This document shows, one piece after another, positions 1-7,801 of a stretch of DNA of 64,000 nt (position 1 is its first letter; every line of letters begins with the position of its first letter). The stretch comes from FEB-7 sp963698265 (GTDB taxonomy: Bacteria > Pseudomonadota > Gammaproteobacteria > Burkholderiales > Usitatibacteraceae): assembly GCA_963698265.1 (NCBI GenBank), contig CAVOQC010000004.1:868001-932000 (forward strand), given 5' to 3'. A program made the translations under genes and the position numbers. A model generated the notes under the pieces. It worked only from the letters and a program-made list of their open reading frames with translations, did not search any database and was not told the DNA's origin.

Positions 1-519
1 CAGTGCTATCAAAACTACCCGGCGAGTGCCTACACATATCTCCAACAGGTAACCCCTGGCTTGTTTCAATCCTACTCTGGCACTACCACGTGTGCCTCTC
101 TTGGAATGTCGTACTACGCAGGTATTCTTGTCGGCACGAATCTCTTTTCTCAGTCTGCGACAGTCAGCGTTTTCACTCCCGACCAATCGACAGCAGCGTT
201 TTTGTGCCAATCCGGCTTTCTTACAAGCTGCACTGCAGGCTCGGCGACCTACAACTATTCGGACCTCTGGTGGAATTCCAATGAGTCCGGATGGGGCGTG
301 ACAATCACACATCACGGCACAGGCATCATATTTGTTACATGGTTCACCTACGATTCAGCAGGCAAGCCGAAGTGGTACGTGGCCAGCAACTGTCCAATCG
401 CGACCAATACCTGTACCGGAACCCTATACGAGACAAGCGGGCCTCCATTTGGCCCAACGTTCAATTCGGCTGCGGTTTCGATTTTCCCCGTTGGATCCAT
501 CACGCTGACGTTGGGTTGA
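1..519 (+). CDS. Secreted-type protein with Trp-rich C-terminal domain, 5' partial and probably 3' truncated
   Basis: The frame is open from the first base, so the gene begins to the left of the window; the TTG at 61 is only an internal codon. The readable protein has paired cysteines and a C-terminal module (WWNSNESGWGVTITHHG followed by TWFTYDSAGKPKWYVAS) that I recognise from exported proteins of betaproteobacteria; its function is unknown. In those proteins the module normally continues beyond the VGSITLTLG strand for another 15-25 residues, whereas here TGA follows directly. I therefore infer 3' truncation. Base composition is less GC-rich than in the rest of the window, which fits an acquired segment. 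The domain assignment is from memory and moderately sure. Confidence 0.6.
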   Translation, partial: QCYQNYPASAYTYLQQVTPGLFQSYSGTTTCASLGMSYYAGILVGTNLFSQSATVSVFTPDQSTAAFLCQSGFLTSCTAGSATYNYSDLWWNSNESGWGVTITHHGTGIIFVTWFTYDSAGKPKWYVASNCPIATNTCTGTLYETSGPPFGPTFNSAAVSIFPVGSITLTLG

Positions 520-640
520 TGCCAGCGCCTGGTTCTTTTTCTTCATCCCTGGGCCGGTAATCGATGCAATCGGAGATGCGATTTCAGGTGCCGAAGGGGA
601 GAATTGCGTACCGGCAACCGCGAGGGTTGGTGACAAAATC

Positions 641-1474
641 ATGGTGCCCGGCGGTAAGGTTGGAAAGATAACGTCGACCTCCGGCTCCTCCTATCGTTGC
701 AGTAATCCAGAAACGCCAATTCGTGCACGAGTCGAAGTGACGAGCGACACCACGGCGACTCCGCTCGACAAACTCGCTACACCGGCGCAAACAGTAGTAC
801 CGCCAGTCATTACTAGCGCTGGCCTTCGATTGCCTACGGGCTGGGAAGCAACGCTGCTTACAAATGGGGATAAGGCAGATGGCGTAGTACTCAACGCAAT
901 TAATCGCGCTACCGAGTCGCGGTTTTCGCTATTTGTATACAAGCGCGAGGGTGTCACCGATATGACAGCCTTTGCTGCCTCGAAGCGAGCATGGCAGGCG
1001 AGCCATTTCAATGAAACGACGCAATCGGAAGTAGTTCCACTCGTGGTCAACGGGATTTCAGCGTGGCGCTACATCGTTTCTGGAACCTCATATAGCAATA
1101 CTCGATACACGTATCTTCATACGGTTGTGGACGCTGGAACGGAGATTTTGCTGTTGAGCGCGTGGACTACTGCGGAGAACTTTGAGGCGCAGCGACCAGC
1201 TATGGAGAGGCTAGCTGAGGGTCTGACAGGCATCACTGCCACCATTCCTGTGGCCGCTGCATCCTCGGCAACTGCTTCTGCTGGCAGTGCGGCATCGGCA
1301 GCCTCAGAGGTAAAGGAGGTGCCAAGCGTAGTGAGCGTGCCACAAAGTCCATCAACGGCCCCGACCACGAACGCGGCTCAGAGGCTTAGAAACCTGAATG
1401 ATATTTACAAGGATGGCCTCATTAATAAGAAGGAGTACGAGGAGAAGAAGAAGCAGATTCTCGATTCGCTATAG
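641..1474 (+). CDS. SHOCT-domain protein, probable 5'-truncated gene
   Basis: The function is not known. The last 33 residues (NLNDIYKDGLINKKEYEEKK region) match the SHOCT short C-terminal domain, a small helical module often placed at protein ends. Before it lies an Ala/Ser-rich linker (about residues 205-240), and a compact domain of unknown role precedes that. The ATG at 641 is the first canonical start, but the same frame is open back to 509 and encodes protein-like sequence there: a Phe-rich hydrophobic stretch ending IPGPVIDAIGDAIS and a cysteine. No ATG, GTG or TTG exists between 509 and 641 in that frame. Either the true 5' end was lost or a frameshift separates it from an ATG at 519. 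Confidence 0.55.
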   Translation: MVPGGKVGKITSTSGSSYRCSNPETPIRARVEVTSDTTATPLDKLATPAQTVVPPVITSAGLRLPTGWEATLLTNGDKADGVVLNAINRATESRFSLFVYKREGVTDMTAFAASKRAWQASHFNETTQSEVVPLVVNGISAWRYIVSGTSYSNTRYTYLHTVVDAGTEILLLSAWTTAENFEAQRPAMERLAEGLTGITATIPVAAASSATASAGSAASAASEVKEVPSVVSVPQSPSTAPTTNAAQRLRNLNDIYKDGLINKKEYEEKKKQILDSL

Positions 1475-1623
1475 GTAACTGGAAGATGCGGGCCACTTTA
1501 CCGTTATAGCGCGGCAATTTCCTTGTTAGAACTCCTTCAGGGCGATTCCCTGAGCCTGATTGACCCGGTGACGTGTTTGAGGGGGGTTGATGCCCTCTGA
1601 TGCCGTCTAGATACTCTGCACCC

Positions 1624-2406
1624 CTATCCGCGTCGGCCATTCGCCACCTCCATTGCACTCTGCACACGTTTGACCGCCACCCACAGTCGACTCCTTGTGG
1701 ATTTCGCCATCGGCTTTCCCTTCGCCATGTCCGATGCGGCTATGGCAACGACCAGGAACTCCACTTCCAGACTGGCAAGGACGTCTGCTGCTGGGTAATG
1801 TAAAGGTCGACGCGAAGGGGTGTTTGCAGTTTTGTCGGGAAACAGGACTTCAAACCCTAGTCCGACGGCATCCAGAACCTGCTGGTTGGTACATCCAGCG
1901 TGGCAACGCATTAGGACTTTGCCGTCGTCCTTCTCGGTGATCGAGAGGCTGGGGGAGCGGTCGTCATGGGCCGGGCAGCAGGCGTTCCATCTGCCGGGAG
2001 CTGCGCGTCGAACTTTGTCGAGGCGTTTTGTGCCTGTGAGCATAGCTCCCACCCCTTCTCTTTGGGGCCCAAGGAAGACGTCATCAAGGGAAAGTTCGCC
2101 CGAGCCTTCAAGGTATGCCTCCCAACGATTCAACAAAGAAAAGAGAAGTTCTGGTGGGTGGTAGAAGCCCAGGTCAACGTAGTGGAACAACGCCGCCAAT
2201 AAATTCTTTGTGGGTTGGCTGTCGCGCTTTAGGCTTGGTCCGTAATCGTCGCTCAACAACCTCCAGCTAGACTCCAGCCCATTCTGCACTGGGTAATTCT
2301 TGCAATCACTAAGACGCTCACGCCATTTATTCACCTCCTCCCAAGGGTTCTCGTTGTCTATCCCATATCGGGACTTGAGGATGTTCCGCTTGGTGTTTTG
2401 CGTCAC
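1624..2406 (-). CDS. CHC2 zinc-finger (primase-like) protein fused to an N-terminal domain of unknown function
   Basis: This 260-residue protein has two parts. Residues 1-120 (rich in W, L and charged residues) are unrecognised. From about residue 127 the sequence resembles the small primase-type zinc-finger proteins of phages and integrative elements: RLDKVRRAAPGRWNACCPAH, then DDRSPSLSI and a CHAGC motif. These cysteines and the histidine would bind zinc and contact DNA. The final 55 residues resemble the helical tail of the same phage proteins. There is no TOPRIM or helicase domain, so it is unlikely to prime DNA alone. It lies downstream of, and on the same strand as, the integrase, which supports a mobile-element origin. 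A stand-alone zinc-finger gene starting near the ATG of MLTGTKRLDKV is the alternative. Confidence 0.6.
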   Translation of the reverse strand: MTQNTKRNILKSRYGIDNENPWEEVNKWRERLSDCKNYPVQNGLESSWRLLSDDYGPSLKRDSQPTKNLLAALFHYVDLGFYHPPELLFSLLNRWEAYLEGSGELSLDDVFLGPQREGVGAMLTGTKRLDKVRRAAPGRWNACCPAHDDRSPSLSITEKDDGKVLMRCHAGCTNQQVLDAVGLGFEVLFPDKTANTPSRRPLHYPAADVLASLEVEFLVVAIAASDMAKGKPMAKSTRSRLWVAVKRVQSAMEVANGRRG

Positions 2407-2516
2407 GTTTCCCCCCCTTGCTCACCAATTTTAAAGACCACTCACGCCGGACAGGATTCCCGGCTTTAGACCCATAGGTCTAGGCACAGCAGGCTGCGAT
2501 ATTGAGCCGTTATGGA

Positions 2517-3804
2517 TCAGGTGGACTTGCGGAGAGTGATCACGTCGGCTCCATCCCGAGCCGTAATCAATGCACCCTCGTACCAGGCCAACAGCGCTCG
2601 CCGTAGTTCCAACCGAGTTGCGCGGTCGTATGCGCTGGCAATCTTATTGCCGACTACATGATCAAGGTGCGCCTCCACGCTGTCGCCTTCCTTACCTGCC
2701 TCTCGGCAAATCGTGGAGAAGCTGCTGCGCCAGGAGTGCGGCGAGTGCACGCCGGCTAGCCCTAGCGCGTCGCGGTAAGACTTCTCCACTCCCTCGGGCG
2801 TGATCGATTTCGACGGGTCGCGGGGCGCCGGGCAAGCGTAGATCGCGTTAGCGCCATCGGCTTTCTTCCATTCCCGAAGTTCGGCGAGCAGCGTCGGGGG
2901 CAGAGGTACGACGTGAGGGCCGCGCGCGGAATCCTTGCGCTTCATCCGTTCGCGGGGAATCGTCCAATCGCCCGCATTGGGATCGACTTTCATCGCGTGG
3001 CCGGCGCCGACGGAAACGCGGGCGCCATCGAGCGCGAATTCGTCCCATGTCGCGCCGACAACTTCGGAAACCCGCATCGCCGTAAACGCGAGCAGCAAAT
3101 GTGCCCGCTGAATGCCCTTGCACGGATCGGTCGCGCGAGCCCGGCGAAGGATATCTCCCACGCCAGGAAGATCCGTGACGGCCGGATAATGCCTCCGCTC
3201 GGCCTTCTTGCCGCGCTGCCCGCGAGGCAATGGGTTCCCGGCGATGATGCCTTGCTCGGCCGCGTAGTCGAGGATCGCCACCAGCCGGGGGCGGACCTTT
3301 TCGACCATGAACGGCGCCTTGTGCTCGATAGCGTTAAGAACGGGGGCCACCACCTTCGCCGTGATTTGCGAAAGCGGGGTGCCATTCAAGCTTCGACAAG
3401 TGATTCTCGATGCTCCGCTCCACTTCATCCTGGTAGTCTGGCGACCACTTTCGGCGTCGCGCCTCTCGCCGGACCCAAAGTGCTGCGACGGCCTTGAAGG
3501 TATTTGCGGCATCCGCAGCACGCTTACCCTTTTCGATGCGCTTGGTGACGGTCAGGTGTTGACCTTCCTCCGCGCCCGTGCGCGCCTTCTCGGCCGCCTC
3601 ACGCGCGACGGCGAGGCTCTTCGCGGGGTACTTGCCGAGGGTGAGGGTTTGGGGCTTGCCGTCAAGCCGGTAGCGAAACTGCCAGGACTTCACGCCGGTC
3701 GGCGCGACGTAGAGGTAGAGGTTTTCGCCGTCGGGCCTGCGGTAAGGCAACGCCTTTGGCTTGAGGTTGCGGACCTTGGTATCGGTGAGCAGGTGCTTGG
3801 CCAT
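2517..3804 (-). pseudogene. Tyrosine-recombinase integrase (P4-like), single frameshift
   Basis: The N-terminal part (ATG at 3804) carries the DUF4102 arm-binding domain (MAKHLLTDTKVRNLKP, then GENLYLYVAPTGVKSW). The catalytic part, in another frame, carries the full tyrosine recombinase set: R in AFTAMRVSEV, HSWR, the second H in LDHVVGNK, and the nucleophile Y in ASAYDRA. The frames join between HLSKL and NGTPLSQIT around 3386-3393, which needs removal of one base. The catalytic residues are intact, so the break is recent, a sequencing error, or bridged by frameshifting. The gene starts 187 bp from the 3' end of tRNA-Cys, the usual arrangement for tRNA-targeting elements; the integration site is therefore inferred to be that tRNA. 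Confidence 0.85.
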
Positions 3805-3814
3805 TTCACCCCCT

Positions 3815-3886
3815 GGTGGTAAATAATTCCGGTAATTGCCGGGGCCTTTACACGGAAACTTCCGTTACCACCCGGCTGTTACCACC
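3815..3886. repeat. Three TTACCACC boxes upstream of the integrase
   Basis: TTACCACC occurs at 3865-3872 and 3879-3886 as a direct repeat of 14-bp period, and inverted (GGTGGTAA) at 3815-3822, eleven bases upstream of the integrase start. Short repeated boxes between an integrase and its attachment tRNA are commonly arm-type integrase sites or binding sites for an excisionase or repressor. The role is inferred from position only. Confidence 0.45.
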
Positions 3887-3892
3887 AGATTA

Positions 3893-3908
3893 TGCGCCTT
3901 CGGGCGCA
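3893..3908. other. UUCG-tetraloop hairpin between integrase and tRNA-Cys
   Basis: TGCGCC, TTCG and GGCGCA form a perfect 6-bp stem closed by a UUCG loop when read on the plus strand. There is no T tract on either side, so it is not a convincing terminator. It may help process or end tRNA transcripts, or be part of the attachment region. Confidence 0.3.
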
Positions 3909-3990
3909 CTTGCAAGCACGCCCTAGCACCCCTTAGCACTATGAAAAGCAAGGGGTCGGCCGGGGCCTTGGCAGTCTTGAGAGGGGAGTT

Positions 3991-4064
3991 TGGAGGCGGG
4001 GGTCGGAATCGAACCGGCGTAGACGGATTTGCAATCCGCTGCATAACCACTTTGCTACCCCGCC
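3991..4064 (-). tRNA. cysT: tRNA-Cys (GCA)
   Basis: The 74-nt cloverleaf on the minus strand starts GGCGGGG and ends with CCCCGCC, a U discriminator and an encoded CCA. The anticodon loop centres on GCA (ATTGCAAAT) and the T arm is GGTTCGATTCC. U73 and GCA are cysteine identity elements. The gene lies downstream of pgsA and tRNA-Gly, the same order as in enterobacteria (glyW-cysT-leuZ). The expected next gene, a tRNA-Leu, is not seen; its place is taken by the integrase. The 3' half is the likely attachment core; no second copy is visible at 1-2516. Confidence 0.95.
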
Positions 4065-4145
4065 CGGGGTGCCCCGGAGCGAAGTCCGCCTCCGGGAGCC
4101 TGAAAAACACCGGGGGGAGGATGGACCTCCCCCCGGAAGGGAAAC

Positions 4146-4221
4146 TGGAGCGGCAGAAGAGTCTCGAACTCTCGACCTCAACCTTGGCAAGGTTGCGCTC
4201 TACCAACTGAGCTACTGCCGC
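4146..4221 (-). tRNA. glyW: tRNA-Gly (GCC)
   Basis: This is a 76-nt cloverleaf: 5' GCGGCAG pairs with CTGCCGC, the D arm is AGCTCAGTTGGTAGAGC, the anticodon stem-loop is ACCTTGCCAAGGT with anticodon GCC, the T arm is GAGTTCGAGACTC, and CCA is encoded. It sits 38 bp downstream of the pgsA stop and 81 bp before tRNA-Cys, so it is probably co-transcribed with both. Confidence 0.96.
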
Positions 4222-4259
4222 GTGCAGCCGCGAATTATAGCCGTTTCCACCCCCCCCGT

Positions 4260-4856
4260 TCAAGCCGGGCCGCCCCCGGGAGGCTCGTGTCCGCCCGGCC
4301 GCATGGCCGCCTTGAGGTACACCACCATCGACCAGAGCGTGATGACCGCCGCCACCCAGATGAGGACGCGCCCCACCGGGTTGGTGTGGAAGAGCCCGAA
4401 GAGCACGCCGTTGAAGAGCAGGAACGGGATCGCGACCAGCTGGGTGACCGTCTTCACCTTGCCGAGGATGTTCACCGCCACGCTCTTCGCCTGGCCGACG
4501 TTCGCCATCCATTCGCGCAGCGCCGAGATGGTGATTTCCCGGCCGATGATGATGAGGGCGGCGAACGGGTCCACGATGCCCTTCTCGGCGAGCACGATGA
4601 GGGCGGCGGCCACCATGAGCTTGTCGGCCACGGGATCGAGGAAGGCGCCGAAGGACGTGGTCTGGTTCCAGCGCCGCGCGAGGTAGCCGTCGGCCCAGTC
4701 GGTGATTGCCGCGGCGATGAAGATCCACATCGAGATCACGTTCGCCTGGCGCTCGGTGAGCCAGTCCGCGGGAAAGTAGAGCACCGCCACGAAGAGCGGG
4801 ATCGCGACGATGCGAAGCCAGGTGAGGAAGAGCGGCAGGTTCAGCGGGACGGCCAC
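4260..4856 (-). CDS. pgsA: CDP-diacylglycerol--glycerol-3-phosphate 3-phosphatidyltransferase
   Basis: PgsA makes phosphatidylglycerophosphate from CDP-diacylglycerol and glycerol-3-phosphate, the committed step to phosphatidylglycerol and cardiolipin in the inner membrane. The CDP-alcohol phosphotransferase signature is complete: DWADGYLARRW followed by GAFLDPVADKL, giving the D-G-A-R-G-D-D set. Several hydrophobic helices follow. I chose the GTG at 4856 (protein beginning VAVPLNLPLFLTWLRI), four bases after the uvrC stop, because it gives the usual 198-residue length; the longer open frame upstream lies inside uvrC. The uvrC-pgsA-tRNA linkage is widely conserved. Confidence 0.93.
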   Translation of the reverse strand: MAVPLNLPLFLTWLRIVAIPLFVAVLYFPADWLTERQANVISMWIFIAAAITDWADGYLARRWNQTTSFGAFLDPVADKLMVAAALIVLAEKGIVDPFAALIIIGREITISALREWMANVGQAKSVAVNILGKVKTVTQLVAIPFLLFNGVLFGLFHTNPVGRVLIWVAAVITLWSMVVYLKAAMRPGGHEPPGGGPA

Positions 4857-4860
4857 GATT

Positions 4861-6612
4861 TCAGTGCAACTCGTCGTAGATGCGTTTGGCGAGTGTACGG
4901 CTGATCCCCTCCACCCGCGCAAGGTCCTCGACGCTGGCCGCGACCACGCCCTGGAGCCCCCCGAAGTGCGCGAGGAGCCGCTGGCGGCGCTTCGGCCCCA
5001 CGGAGCCGATGTCCTCCAGCCGCGAGGCGGTGCGCGCCTTGCCGCGCCGGGCGCGGTGGCCGGTGATCGCGAAGCGGTGGGCTTCGTCGCGCACCTGCTG
5101 GATGAGGTGCAGCGCGGGATGGTCGGCGGGAAGCCGCCTGGCGAACTCCTCGCCCGCCACGAAGAGCTGCTCCTGGCCGGGCTTTCGTTCCTCGCCCTTG
5201 GCCACGCCGACCATCGGGATGCCCGCGAGGCCCAGGTCCTGCATCACGCCCATGGCGGCGGCGAGCTGCCCCTTGCCGCCGTCGACCAGGACCAGGTCGG
5301 GTGTCCTGCCCTCGCCTTCGGCGAGCTTGCGGTAGCGCGCCTCGAGCGCGTAGCGCATGGCGCCATAGTCGTCGCCCGCCGCCACGTCCTTCACGTTGAA
5401 GCGGCGGTATTCCGCGGGCTGCATGTCGCCGCGGTCGTAGACCACGCAGGAAGCGACCGTGGCCTCGCCCATCGTGTGGCTGATATCGAAGCACTCGATG
5501 CGCGCGAGCGGCGCCTCCGCCCCGAGGAACTCGGTGAGCGCGGCCCCCCTTTTCTCCTGGCTCGCCTGCGCCGCGAGGCGGCTCGCGAGGGCGAGCTCCG
5601 CGTTCTTGCGCGCCATCTCCAGCCAGAGCCTCGCCTCGCCCTGGGGGCGCGTGAGCACGGTGACCGCGCGGTTCGCGATGGCCCCGAGGAGTGCGGCGAG
5701 CGCCGGCGCGTCCTCCACGGCGTCGGCGATCACGCGGGCGGGAACCGGCTGCACGACGTAGTGCTGGGCGAGGAAGGCCTCCACGACGGTGGCCGCGTCG
5801 CTGCCGCCCGCGTTCTGCGGGAAGAAGCTGCGATCGCCCAGGTGGCGCCCGCCGCGGATCATGGCGAGCGTCACGCACCACGCGCCCTGCCTTTCGACGG
5901 CCGCGACCACGTCGGCGTCGCGCGCGCCCACCGATTCCACCGCCTGCCCGGAGAGGATCTTCTGGAGCATGCGGATCTCGTCCCGGAAGCGCGCGGCGAT
6001 CTCGAAGGCCTCGGCGTCGGAGGCCGCCTGCATCTTCTCGTTCAACTCCGCGATCACGTCGTCCTCCCGGCCCTCCAGGAACTTCGCCGCGTGCTCGACG
6101 TCGCGCCGGTAGTCCTCCTCGGGTATCGACCCCACGCACGGCGCCGAGCAGCGGCCGATCTGCGCGAGGAGGCAGGCGCGCGAGCGGTGGCCGAACACGC
6201 TGTCGTCGCAGGTGCGCAGCCGGAAGATCTTCTGCAGGTGGCCGATGGTCTCGCGCGCCGCCCACGCGCTCGGGAACGGGCCGAAGTAGCGGTGGGCGCG
6301 GTCCTGCGCGCCCCGGTAGAAGCGTATCTGCGGGAACCGGTGGCCGGTGACGAGGATGTAGCCGTAGCTCTTGTCGTCGCGAAAGAGCACGTTGTAGCGC
6401 GGCGAGTGCGCCTTGATGAGGTTGTTCTCGAGGATCAGCGCCTCGGCCTCGGTGCGCGTGACCGTCGTCTCGGCCGAGGCGATCTGGCCCACCATCAGCG
6501 TGGTGCGCGGGCTCGGATGGCTCTTCCGGAAGTACGAGGAGACGCGCTTCTTCAGCTCCCTCGCCTTGCCGACGTAGATCACGTCGCCCGCGGCATTGCG
6601 GAAGCGATACAC
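4861..6612 (-). CDS. uvrC: Excinuclease ABC subunit C, start codon uncertain
   Basis: UvrC makes the dual incisions of nucleotide excision repair after UvrAB damage recognition. The order is a GIY-YIG endonuclease domain (GVYRF ... DVIYVGKARELKKR), the cysteine-containing centre (RACLLAQIGRCSAPC), a UVR motif (DDVIAELNEKMQAASD), the RNase H-like 5' nuclease (CFDISHTMGE, VDGGKGQL) and a C-terminal helix-hairpin-helix pair. The only canonical start in frame is GTG at 6612, which is the valine of the GIY motif itself. The frame stays open upstream and encodes the normal N terminus (SPKPFLAGLPNLPGVYRF), but without ATG, GTG or TTG. A palindromic repeat lies exactly there, so the native start seems to have been overwritten. 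Translation may use a non-standard codon. Confidence 0.9.
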   Translation of the reverse strand: MYRFRNAAGDVIYVGKARELKKRVSSYFRKSHPSPRTTLMVGQIASAETTVTRTEAEALILENNLIKAHSPRYNVLFRDDKSYGYILVTGHRFPQIRFYRGAQDRAHRYFGPFPSAWAARETIGHLQKIFRLRTCDDSVFGHRSRACLLAQIGRCSAPCVGSIPEEDYRRDVEHAAKFLEGREDDVIAELNEKMQAASDAEAFEIAARFRDEIRMLQKILSGQAVESVGARDADVVAAVERQGAWCVTLAMIRGGRHLGDRSFFPQNAGGSDAATVVEAFLAQHYVVQPVPARVIADAVEDAPALAALLGAIANRAVTVLTRPQGEARLWLEMARKNAELALASRLAAQASQEKRGAALTEFLGAEAPLARIECFDISHTMGEATVASCVVYDRGDMQPAEYRRFNVKDVAAGDDYGAMRYALEARYRKLAEGEGRTPDLVLVDGGKGQLAAAMGVMQDLGLAGIPMVGVAKGEERKPGQEQLFVAGEEFARRLPADHPALHLIQQVRDEAHRFAITGHRARRGKARTASRLEDIGSVGPKRRQRLLAHFGGLQGVVAASVEDLARVEGISRTLAKRIYDELH

Positions 6613-6651
6613 CCCGGGCAGGTTGGGCAGCCCGGCCAGGAACGGCTTGGG

Positions 6652-6758
6652 CGAAAAGGGGATGCTCCCCTTTTCGGGATCGGGCTGCGCGCCGGCGGGA
6701 TCGGGGAGCGCACTCCCTTCGCCGGATCCGGATGCGCGCCGGCGGGATCGGGGAGCGC
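6652..6758. repeat. REP-like repeat, family A, at the uvrC 5' end, with 26-bp direct repeats
   Basis: CGAAAAGGGG (6652-6661) and CCCCTTTTCG (6667-6676) form a perfect 10-bp inverted repeat around ATGCT. Next to it a 26-bp sequence beginning TGCGCGCCGGCGGGATCGGG occurs twice without mismatch at 6686-6711 and 6733-6758, 47 bp apart. The palindrome core is related to the family A elements at 14521, 23790, 25875 and 57736. It fills the gap between nagZ and uvrC and overlaps the codons that should begin uvrC. Confidence 0.75.
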
Positions 6759-6766
6759 CCCCTTCT

Positions 6767-7792
6767 TCACGTGGCGCGCACGCGCGCCAGGTTCTCCGTG
6801 GCCGCGAGGTAGGCCGCGCTCGCCTTGAGGGCGGCCGTCGAGATGGCGCGCCCGCGCATGGTCTCGATGCGGCGCGCGAGCGTGGGCGCGAGCGGCCGGC
6901 GCTCCAGGCCCTCGAGCATCGTGTCCTGGGCGCGCGGGTCGTTGCAGACGACCACCATGTCGCAGCCGGCGTTGAGCGCGGCGTTCGCCCGGCCGACCAT
7001 GCCGCCGGCGGTGCTGGCGCCCTCCATGGAGAGGTCGTCGGAGAAGACGAGCCCGTCGAAATGCAGCTTGTCGCGCAGGACCTTCTGCAGCCACGTGGGC
7101 GAGAAGCCAGCGGGGCGCGCGTCGACCTTGGGATAGATCACGTGCGCGGGCATGACGCCCCCCATCCCCGCGCGGGCGAGGCGCTGGAAGGGCACCAGGT
7201 CGGTGGCCGAGATCTCGGCCAGGGTGCGCTCGTCCACCGGCACTTCCAGGTGTGAATCTGCGCGCACGAAGCCGTGCCCCGGGAAGTGCTTGCCCACGGA
7301 GGTCATGCCGGCCGCCCAGAGCCCGGCCTGGAGCGCCTCCGCGAGCGTGGCGATCACGTTGGGGTCGCTATGCAGCGCGCGGTCGCCGATCACGCTCGAC
7401 TCGCCGTAATCGACGTCCAGCACCGGCGCGAAGGTGAAGTCCACGCCGTGCGCCTGCAGCTCGCTCGCGATCACGAAGCCGCAGCCGCGCGCCGCGGCGA
7501 GCGCCTGCGCGGGGTCGCGATCGAAGAGCCGGCCGAGCTCGCGCATGGCAGGGATCGCGGTGAAGCCGTGGCGGAAGCGCTGCACGCGCCCGCCCTCGTG
7601 GTCCACGGCGATCACGAGCGCGGGCTTCCTGATCTCCCGGATGGAGTGCGCGAGCTGGATCAGTTGCAGGGGTGCGGCGAAGTTCCTCGCGAAGAGGATC
7701 ACGCCGCCCACCTGCGGATGCTGCAAACGCTCGACGTCGTCGGCCGTGAGCTCCAGCCCCGAGACGTCGACCATGACCGGTCCGAGTTTCAT
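6767..7792 (-). CDS. nagZ: Beta-N-acetylhexosaminidase, peptidoglycan recycling
   Basis: NagZ removes GlcNAc from anhydro-muropeptides in the cytoplasm during cell-wall recycling. The 341-residue length is that of the single-domain GH3 NagZ enzymes. Visible signatures are the substrate-binding and acid/base loop KHFPGHGFVRADSHLEVP and the nucleophile region VFSDDLSMEGA. No signal peptide is present, as expected. The ATG at 7792 is nine bases after the acpS stop, so the two are co-transcribed. Its 3' end runs into the repeat before uvrC. Confidence 0.93.
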   Translation of the reverse strand: MKLGPVMVDVSGLELTADDVERLQHPQVGGVILFARNFAAPLQLIQLAHSIREIRKPALVIAVDHEGGRVQRFRHGFTAIPAMRELGRLFDRDPAQALAAARGCGFVIASELQAHGVDFTFAPVLDVDYGESSVIGDRALHSDPNVIATLAEALQAGLWAAGMTSVGKHFPGHGFVRADSHLEVPVDERTLAEISATDLVPFQRLARAGMGGVMPAHVIYPKVDARPAGFSPTWLQKVLRDKLHFDGLVFSDDLSMEGASTAGGMVGRANAALNAGCDMVVVCNDPRAQDTMLEGLERRPLAPTLARRIETMRGRAISTAALKASAAYLAATENLARVRAT

Positions 7793-7801
7793 GTCTTCCC
7801 T

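Noticed and set aside
1537..1553. TCAGGG-CGATT-CCCTGA hairpin between convergent genes
   Set aside because: Perfect 6-bp stem but no T tract on either side; too weak to call a terminator.
3865..4228. Long minus-strand open frames across the tRNA genes
   Set aside because: They read through two clear tRNA genes and encode low-complexity Arg/Gly/Pro-rich sequence; shadows of GC-rich DNA.
6686..6758. The 26-bp direct repeats as insertion-sequence ends
   Set aside because: They are direct, not inverted, only 47 bp apart and enclose no transposase.
4810..6828. Very long plus-strand open frame (about 670 codons) opposite uvrC
   Set aside because: His/Arg/Glu-rich translation with no family features; an artefact of high third-position GC opposite uvrC.
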